A DNA stretch of 24,109 nt, from positions 6,255 to 30,363 of the forward strand of contig CAAAJI010000591.1 of the NCBI GenBank assembly GCA_900642245.1, given 5' to 3'. The DNA comes from Fragilaria radians (Eukaryota > Bacillariophyta > Fragilariophyceae > Fragilariales > Fragilariaceae). Position 1 is the stretch's first letter; every line of letters begins with the position of its first letter. A program made the position numbers and the translations under genes. The notes under the pieces are model-generated. The model was not told the DNA's origin. It ran no database searches and was given only the letters and a program-made list of their open reading frames with translations. Below, in pieces: positions 18,353 through 24,109 of this stretch.

Positions 18353-19128
18353 ATTGTTTTTGAGATATTATGTTCCTTCATGATTAACATAAAGTCAATT
18401 TCATATAACTTTCTTTACTGGGATAATTCTCTCAAATTCATACCTTAGCTGCGTTTCATTGGCTTTTACTAGATTTCCAATACCGATTCTCAATCGAATA
18501 GGGACTGGCTGGATTGTCATATTTTTCTCACATGGGTTTGAGAAGTTGGTGATTCTCCGCTGGAAGAAAAAGCACATCATAGGTTAGATTATTTGCTTCA
18601 GCTTGTCAATTTGCTTGAAAGCCAAGCCCGGTTCTTGTATAGAGTACAATATCCTAATGTGAGCTGGAAATTGGGTATTTATTTGTTCAATATTTGTCTA
18701 ATTAAAGAAAACAATTTGGATTTTTCGCTTTAATCTATATTTGCTTTTCAGGCGCCTTAGATAAAGGTGTGATAGGTTACAGAAAAAATCTCATGGATTG
18801 TCCGTAAAAAGCATTCGTATGAGGCTAAATTCTGTTGGATGTTTCCGCCGTTGTCCAATTTGCTAGAATTAATTGCACCATGAATTTGAGTTCCGAATAA
18901 TATTGTTAACGTCATAGATGATCCTAAATTTTGTACTCCAACATTCATTGTACGTCCTTAGTATTCGATTTTAATCATTTTGCAAAAAACTTTTTTTTTA
19001 GGTTTACGACTAATGTAACCTATATTCATATTCAAATCAGGCACTTTAAGTATTTTATGTCTCAATAGGCTTAAGGACACTTAGATAACTCACTTCTAAC
19101 AAAATACGACATACATTCGAAAAATCCA
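18353..19128. other. Convergent intergenic region
   Basis: About 780 bp between the 3' ends of the dioxygenase (plus) and the surface-protein (minus) genes. It must contain both 3' untranslated regions. The only open frame of note (18757-18948, minus) has no recognisable feature. No convincing SECIS-like stem was found after the dioxygenase. Confidence 0.6.
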
Positions 19129-20043
19129 TTAAACGTAGTACAATTGGAGGAATGCAACGGAGGTAAGAATAAAGGCGAAAGAGGCACCGAAGCTAAAGGC
19201 ACTTGATGCTCCATTGAAGAAGTCTTCAGAAGCGCCTTGTACTGACGGGATACCGGATGGAACAAGGGATGGAACAAGGGAAGGAATAGAGGAAGGAATC
19301 TTCGAAGGGATCATGGATGGAATGGAAGAAGGAATCATAGACGGCAAAGCGGAACTGAGAGCTGAGGCTTCATCTGATACAGGGCTTGCAGCTACAGGGC
19401 TTCCAGCAATGGGACTTGATGTTACGGGGCTAGATGTTGCGGGAATGTCTGTGGATGTCATTGCGACGGGACTTGCAGCAACAGGGCTTCCAGCAATGGG
19501 AATTATTGTTGCAGGGATAGATGTCGCGGGAATGTCTGTGGATGTCATTGCGACGGGACTTGCAATCGGGCTGGTTACGGGACTGTCGGCTGCATTAGCG
19601 TCTGGTGTCCCAGCAATTGGAGCAACAGGAGGTCCATTTACCGAGGCAGGCGAATTCCCAACAATTGTTAATGAGAGTTGCTTACCGCAATAACCATTCA
19701 GCGAATCATGGCCTACAGCTGTGATTGTATTACTTCCTTCTGGGAGAAAAACCCCACCAATCGTTCGGGAGAAAGGTTGTTCATCAGGGTGACTCCTAGC
19801 AAAGTACCGAGTATTCAGCACAGTGTAAGAGCCATCTGAATTTGTGGACCTGATTTCCACAAAATCACAATGTTGGGTCGCACTTTCAGTTACTTCATAT
19901 GGTGACCACATTTTAGCAACCAACGTCAACGATCCGTCACTAGAAAATGCATCTGTCCTTAACTTAATAACATCACAACAATTATCTTGTGCATCTGCTC
20001 CACTAGAGAGAAGAAAGATTGCCAAGCCAAGGAAAAGTTTCAT
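19129..20043 (-). CDS. Secreted Ser/Pro/Thr-rich surface protein with C-terminal membrane anchor
   Basis: 304 residues from ATG 20043. The signal peptide is residues 1-18 (hydrophobic, A-D-A then Gln). Residues 19-130 look like a small beta-rich extracellular domain with four Cys (22, 23, 59, 119), probably two disulfides. Residues 131-268 are a Pro/Ser/Thr/Ala stalk. It includes a 29-residue tandem duplication (162-190 and 191-219, starting S-P-V-A-M-T-S-T-D-I-P) and a run of I-P-S, L-P-S and V-P-S triplets (233-267). Such Pro-Ser triplet stalks are common in diatom wall or surface proteins. The C-terminus (about 280-304) is hydrophobic after N-G-A-S, so a GPI anchor or a single transmembrane helix is likely. 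Function is unknown; an adhesin or frustule/cell-surface role is an inference. It is divergent from the acyl-CoA dehydrogenase. Confidence 0.85.
   Translation of the reverse strand: MKLFLGLAIFLLSSGADAQDNCCDVIKLRTDAFSSDGSLTLVAKMWSPYEVTESATQHCDFVEIRSTNSDGSYTVLNTRYFARSHPDEQPFSRTIGGVFLPEGSNTITAVGHDSLNGYCGKQLSLTIVGNSPASVNGPPVAPIAGTPDANAADSPVTSPIASPVAMTSTDIPATSIPATIIPIAGSPVAASPVAMTSTDIPATSSPVTSSPIAGSPVAASPVSDEASALSSALPSMIPSSIPSMIPSKIPSSIPSLVPSLVPSGIPSVQGASEDFFNGASSAFSFGASFAFILTSVAFLQLYYV
19394..19567. repeat. 87-bp in-frame tandem repeat in the surface-protein gene
   Basis: Two 87-bp units, starting at 19394 and 19481 on the plus strand, each ACAGGGCTTCCAGCAATGGG at its start. They encode the 29-residue duplication. 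The divergence is concentrated in one middle block of each unit. The length, 29 codons, keeps the frame. Confidence 0.85.
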
Positions 20044-20522
20044 TTCGCAATTGGTCGATGCAATAACAATGGCTGTAAGCTGTTATTTGCTTACAAGAAA
20101 TAAAAGATGCAAAATTTGGGAATTTTCGTCCATCCCAAATCGTTGCTAGAGATTTTCGAGTATTCAAAATTGAATTTAACGCTTATGAACTTTTCGTAAG
20201 CCTTCGAAATTTTATTGTATAAGGATGTTTGGAATGACTATGAAGGCTAGTTAAAAATTTCCATTAAAAAAGTATATACATTGAATACTAGCGTTTGAAT
20301 GCCGTTATTCTATGTTTAAGTATTGAAATTATTCATGGCTATGCTGTTGAAAAATTTCAATAGTATCACTAACTCGATAAATACTGCTACTAGCACTTTT
20401 CATTCGTATTGAAGGTTGACATCACCATCATTCCCAAATTCTTGTGTCTTGACATTGTAGATGAGGACTATTTTTTGGAGTTGGGAACTAGGCATCATAT
20501 TACAGCAAAAGGCTTTAAGAAA
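20044..20522. promoter_or_regulatory. Divergent promoter region
   Basis: About 480 bp between the start of the surface-protein gene (minus) and the acyl-CoA dehydrogenase (plus). It probably contains both promoters. A TATATA-like run lies near 20272, but no firm element can be named. The acyl-CoA dehydrogenase frame is open back to a TTG at 20409, with no ATG before 20523. Confidence 0.5.
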
Positions 20523-21905
20523 ATGCATTCGATGCAACAAAGATGTCCAGTTACATTTCGCATCTGTGCTAGATTACGGACTATGGGAATGAAATGTCAA
20601 ACACCTCAAAGACTGCAGGCGCGTTTCTTTTCCGATTCATCAATGTTACCCCTTCCAATTACTTGTTTTACTGAAGAAGAAAGTTTGACTAGGGACGCAG
20701 CTCGAAGATGGGCTCGTGAGGAATTGAAGCCTGTTGTTCGTGACATGGAGAACAAAGAAGCGATTTGCCCGACCATCATCAATTCGCTGTTTTCGAACGG
20801 CTTTATGGGAATGGTAAGTTGCGCTTCTTGTTTTATTCTCAACTCTATTTTTTCTTACCACGTGAATGCAATCTTAATTTTATGCACATTTATTCTTGTG
20901 ATTTCGCTTCAGGAAATTTCAGAGACCTATGGAGGATCTGGACTCAACTTCACTGCAGCATGCTTGGTTGTGGAAGAGATATCTCGAGTAGATCCTTCAG
21001 TTGCAATTCTTGTTGATATCCATAACACTCTCACTAATAATGCTGTGCGATTCTGGGGATCCGAGAAACTACAAGAGAAATGGCTCCCTAAACTTGCGAC
21101 AGAAAAGGTATCTTCCTTTGCATTATCCGAAGCATCTTCTGGATCGGATGCCTTTAGCCTGAAATCAACTATCACGAAGAGCGATGACCAATATTACAAT
21201 CTTAACGGAAGCAAGCTATGGATATCAAATGCTAAAGAAGCTGGAGTTTTCCTTGTTTTTGCGAATTTGGCCCCCGAGCAAGGATACAAGGGAATTACAG
21301 CAATAATGGTAGATGCCAACTCTGAAGGGTTGAGTGTAGGAAAGCCTGAAAAAAAGTTAGGCTTAAAAGCTTCCTCGACCTGTCCCGTACACTTTGACCA
21401 AGTTCTAGTTCACAAAGATGATTTACTTGGAAAAGAAGGTGACGGCTACAAGTATTGTATCAACATTTTGAATGAGGGACGAATAGGCATAGCTGCTCAA
21501 CAAATTGGAATTGCTAAAGCTTGTTTGTACGACATTGCAATTCCTTACATGTCACAACGACAGCAATTCGGTACCTTCCTAGCAGACTTTCAGGGTATGC
21601 AACATCAATATGCGCAAATTGCGACTGAAATTCATGCAGCAGAGCTCATGACGTATAATGCTTGTCGACGCAAGGAATCAGGTTTGTCATTCATAAAGGA
21701 AGCTAGCATGGCAAAATTGTATTCCAGCCAAGTCGCTGAGAAGGCAGCCAGCAAAGCAATTGAATGGTTGGGAGGTGTTGGGTTTACTCAAGATTATATG
21801 GCAGAGAAGTTTTTTCGGGACTGCAAAGTTGGAAGTATCTATGAAGGAACTTCCAATATTCAACTTCAAACAATTGCAAAGCACGTAAGGAATGATTTGA
21901 ATTGA
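20523..21905 (+). CDS. Mitochondrial acyl-CoA dehydrogenase, short/branched-chain type (ACADSB-like), one intron
   Basis: Exons 20523-20813 and 20913-21905 give 427 residues, close to the usual 410-430. The start is the first ATG in frame; the open frame extends further up only through non-ATG codons. The first 50 or so residues are Arg-rich with R-F-F-S, like a cleavable mitochondrial presequence. FAD-dependent alpha,beta-dehydrogenation of acyl-CoA is the family reaction. Signatures include Y-G-G-S-G-L-N-F-T, the FAD/substrate block F-A-L-S-E-A-S-S-G-S-D, W-I-S-N, the R-Q-Q-F-G-T motif, the C-terminal G-G-V-G-F and Y-E-G-T-S-N-I-Q with catalytic Glu at about 408. Overall pattern best fits 2-methylbutyryl/isobutyryl-CoA dehydrogenases (isoleucine/valine breakdown), but exact chain specificity is an inference. 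It ends with TGA at 21903. Confidence 0.93.
   Translation: MHSMQQRCPVTFRICARLRTMGMKCQTPQRLQARFFSDSSMLPLPITCFTEEESLTRDAARRWAREELKPVVRDMENKEAICPTIINSLFSNGFMGMVSCASCFILNSIFSYHVNAILILCTFILVISLQEISETYGGSGLNFTAACLVVEEISRVDPSVAILVDIHNTLTNNAVRFWGSEKLQEKWLPKLATEKVSSFALSEASSGSDAFSLKSTITKSDDQYYNLNGSKLWISNAKEAGVFLVFANLAPEQGYKGITAIMVDANSEGLSVGKPEKKLGLKASSTCPVHFDQVLVHKDDLLGKEGDGYKYCINILNEGRIGIAAQQIGIAKACLYDIAIPYMSQRQQFGTFLADFQGMQHQYAQIATEIHAAELMTYNACRRKESGLSFIKEASMAKLYSSQVAEKAASKAIEWLGGVGFTQDYMAEKFFRDCKVGSIYEGTSNIQLQTIAKHVRNDLN
20814..20912 (+). other. Spliceosomal intron in the acyl-CoA dehydrogenase gene, 99 nt
   Basis: Donor ATG|GTAAGT, acceptor TTCGCTTCAG|GAA, T-rich before the acceptor. It sits between codons (phase 0), is exactly 33 codons long and has no stop in frame. 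Removing it joins G-M and E-I-S-E, which restores the conserved acyl-CoA dehydrogenase sequence before Y-G-G-S-G. The 33 intron-encoded residues are hydrophobic and unlike any part of the family. Confidence 0.93.
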
Positions 21906-24109
21906 AATTGCTGTATAAATGTCTCAAATACTGGAAATATTTCCTTATAAAATAAAGGAACATGAATGATACTTTCACTCTTGATTCATGTGCACAGAAC
22001 TATATTATGAGTTGGTCAGTCTCAGAGCAACATTGAATGCAGCTTCCCGAAAAATCACTCTCTTTGCCTATAGCTCAATCTTAGGAACATTACTTGTTGC
22101 ATTCACTAATAAGAATTTGAATTGTATTAGAACTCCAAGCCTCTCTCACCTGGAAGGAATTGACCATGCTATTTTTCATAATTTATTGAAATCTGCAATT
22201 CGTCAAGGAGTTAGAAATCTGTAATCAATGGTGCATGCTATATGAGAACTTAGATTAAGCATATATGCTTCACAGATATGATTCAAATATGACATTGATG
22301 CTTGGTATCATCTTCAATTTTGAATGGTAATACTCGATTCAGAATGATGCTAGCTTTGAACTGTGTGATGTCTCTTTTCATGACTTAATTCGACTTTTCC
22401 TTATTTTATCTACTGAAAGGTAAAAGTGTGAATCTATACCATATTCATGTAATTATCAACCTATAGAATTTATAACTCCCACTTGTTGATGCTCAATCAC
22501 TTATTGAAACATTTAAACTTACTTTTATGCTCATGAAATGAATTCAACTTCTTTTGCTTATGTCTGTAAAAAGTTGATTAGAAGCGGTTGCCTCCCTTGT
22601 ATCACGGTTGTGGTGGATGTCAAGATACGTTTTTTTCTCATTTTTGGATATGAAAATATGTTGCAAAGGCATGACCAAGTATATTGCACCGTCTGAGAAA
22701 AGGGGTCATGAAAAATAGTTTTAGTGAGCATCTCATATGCTGAATTGCTGAGTTTTCTTAATTCAGAAAAAATCAGATGATCTTGGAGTTGTCAGTGATA
22801 AATGCAAAAGGTTATATAACCAAATTTGCTATATCACATTTAATATTTTTGACTAATTTATGAAAAAGAGAGGTTATAGTAAAAAAGAATATATGGTTCA
22901 ATTGTAAGCTTATTTCAGAGATAGATGTAATAGGAGTAAGTAGCAAACCTTACGTTTTGATGGCTTTTATTTGAATGGACAGGAAATTGCCATGTGAAAT
23001 ACTATAAATGTAAAAAGAAAGTTACATCCTTTTCAGGGTCAAAATAAACAAATAAAAATTTGAGATTTTACATCAAGAATGCTTTGTGAATGGACGTTAA
23101 GGCTACTACGATAAGAGCTCAGCGTATAGCTCATCAAGATGTTTTGTGTGCTAATGGAATGCATTAAAAGTAAATTTTTGCTGCAATAGCAACTTATCTT
23201 AGGATGTGATGCCAATTTAAAAAATGGTGTACTTGTGTTCTGGTTAACACATTCCACGAACCATAGCTTTAGTGTTGACACATATAAATGTCAGACAACT
23301 CATTTAAATCTTTGCAACTGAAAAATTGCTGGAGTTAGATTGACTGAAAAGTGCATGATTTAAGTTCTCCCAGCGTGAGATCACTGGATAATCCATACAA
23401 AAGAATGCACAATGATGTCAATATGCTTGTTGAGTTTACTATGCGTGTGTATCCCACGTCATCTCTGAATGAGAAGTATCAATAAAATAAAGAATCGAAA
23501 ATGGCATATCCTTTTCTCGAATAAATGGTTTAAATGAGTGAACAATTTGATCGAACTATTTGGTTATCAAAATTGTATTCATGTCTTCAATGTTTAATTC
23601 AGCTTAAAAATTTCTTTGCTTGGTAGGTAATGAAAGGGTTTAGTGCATGTATTTCCATGCAAACTGACCTTTTCATTGGTTTTCAGATATTGTTTTGGCT
23701 GCTATTGACGGCATTTGATTAGCCTCTCATTGACTAGATCCATCTTCCTCTTCCAGCGGGAAGAACGTTCTGAGAAAAAAGTGGAATCCAGGAATATTCA
23801 GTGTGTGTGAAATTGATGGTGTATTGAAATGGAGTGATGACTAAACAATCAATGCATGATGAAAATCCATGCATGTTAAGTGTAAATTACTATGACAGGA
23901 AAGTTATTTGCTTTGATTAATTTATTTATTCACGACTGAACTCTATAAATTTTCCGCCAGTCAAATTTCTTGGATAAGGAAATTAGACTCAGTGACAGAA
24001 ATGTTATCAGATCAAGCAATATGCAATTGACCAAGATGCGAGTAATTCTTTTGAAAGTTTTCGCAAGTCTTAAAAGACTGAAAACTGTAAGGGAATCATT
24101 ATAAGGGAA
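21906..24109. other. Right-hand 2.2 kb without a recognisable gene
   Basis: AT-rich, no domain, no tRNA- or rRNA-like sequence. The 3' UTR of the acyl-CoA dehydrogenase starts here, with a possible poly(A) signal AATAAA at 21951. The longest ATG frame is 78 codons (21988-22224, plus), without recognisable features. A small inverted pair (CTGAATT at about 22740, AATTCAG at about 22760) could form a hairpin. Nothing else stands out. Confidence 0.55.

Noticed and set aside
18353..18550. SECIS element that would make the dioxygenase TGA a selenocysteine codon
   Set aside because: An ATGA at about 18379 and a GGAT about 45 bases later do not flank a convincing helix with an apical AA, and no selenoprotein of this family is known to me.
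19214..19693. Plus-strand 159-codon frame opposite the surface-protein gene
   Set aside because: It is the complement of the Pro/Ser/Thr/Ala repeat codons, which leaves a stop-free antisense frame by composition. It has no domain or signal.
20409..20522. N-terminal extension of the acyl-CoA dehydrogenase from a TTG codon at 20409
   Set aside because: There is no ATG before 20523, the extension contains several acidic residues and does not look like a presequence, and the ATG at 20523 gives a normal Arg-rich mitochondrial leader and family length.
21988..22224. Possible 78-residue small protein downstream of the acyl-CoA dehydrogenase
   Set aside because: It has no recognisable motif, signal or conserved context, and its length is expected by chance over 2 kb.
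1..24109. CRISPR arrays, tRNA or rRNA genes, bacterial-type operons
   Set aside because: No regular direct repeats with unique spacers, no T-arm-like GTTCGA block in a cloverleaf setting, and the spliced intron, targeting peptides and Copia elements indicate eukaryotic nuclear DNA.

Overview
The window looks like nuclear DNA of a stramenopile, most likely a diatom. The evidence is AT-rich sequence with sparse genes, a short GT-AG intron, Copia retrotransposons whose integrase and reverse transcriptase resemble the diatom CoDi type, an ankyrin protein with P-[LI]-H-x-A-C repeats, and a secreted protein with a Pro-Ser stalk (IPS/LPS/VPS triplets). Genus cannot be told. Metabolic genes point to peroxisomal glyoxylate metabolism (malate synthase ending in SKL), mitochondrial branched-chain acyl-CoA oxidation (acyl-CoA dehydrogenase) and mitochondrial Fe-S cluster assembly (HscB/Jac1).

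Layout: 2-1294 (+) 3' part of malate synthase; 1295-3260 no recognisable gene; 3261-3795 (+) start of an ankyrin-repeat gene cut by an LTR; 3796-9113 (-) a nearly complete Copia element (A) with 153-bp LTRs, one in-frame TGA and one frame change; 9114 to about 12420 (+) a decayed Copia relic (B) abutting the LTR of A; 13412-13750 (-) C-terminal end of a class V aminotransferase running into a 20-N gap (13751-13770); 14955-15542 (-) HscB; 15674-16055 a degenerate 24-bp minisatellite; 17765-18352 (+) a secreted intradiol-dioxygenase-like gene with an internal TGA; 19129-20043 (-) a secreted Ser/Pro/Thr-rich surface protein; 20523-21905 (+) an acyl-CoA dehydrogenase with one 99-nt intron; 21906-24109 no recognisable gene.

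The host genes do not form an operon-like or pathway cluster. The dioxygenase and surface-protein genes converge. The surface-protein and acyl-CoA dehydrogenase genes diverge from a shared region of about 480 bp.

The most interesting signal is in element A. The 14 nt directly after its 5' LTR, where the primer-binding site should be, are not a tRNA-type site beginning TGG. They are a perfect reverse complement of a 14-nt segment inside the element's own LTR. This is the geometry expected of a self-primed retrotransposon, as known for Tf1. Just downstream are two copies of a short sequence that can fold with the palindrome CGAUCG in its loop, resembling a dimerisation signal. Element A also lacks a target-site duplication: its left flank is the ankyrin gene and its right flank is element B. 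That suggests recombination between elements or a misassembly.
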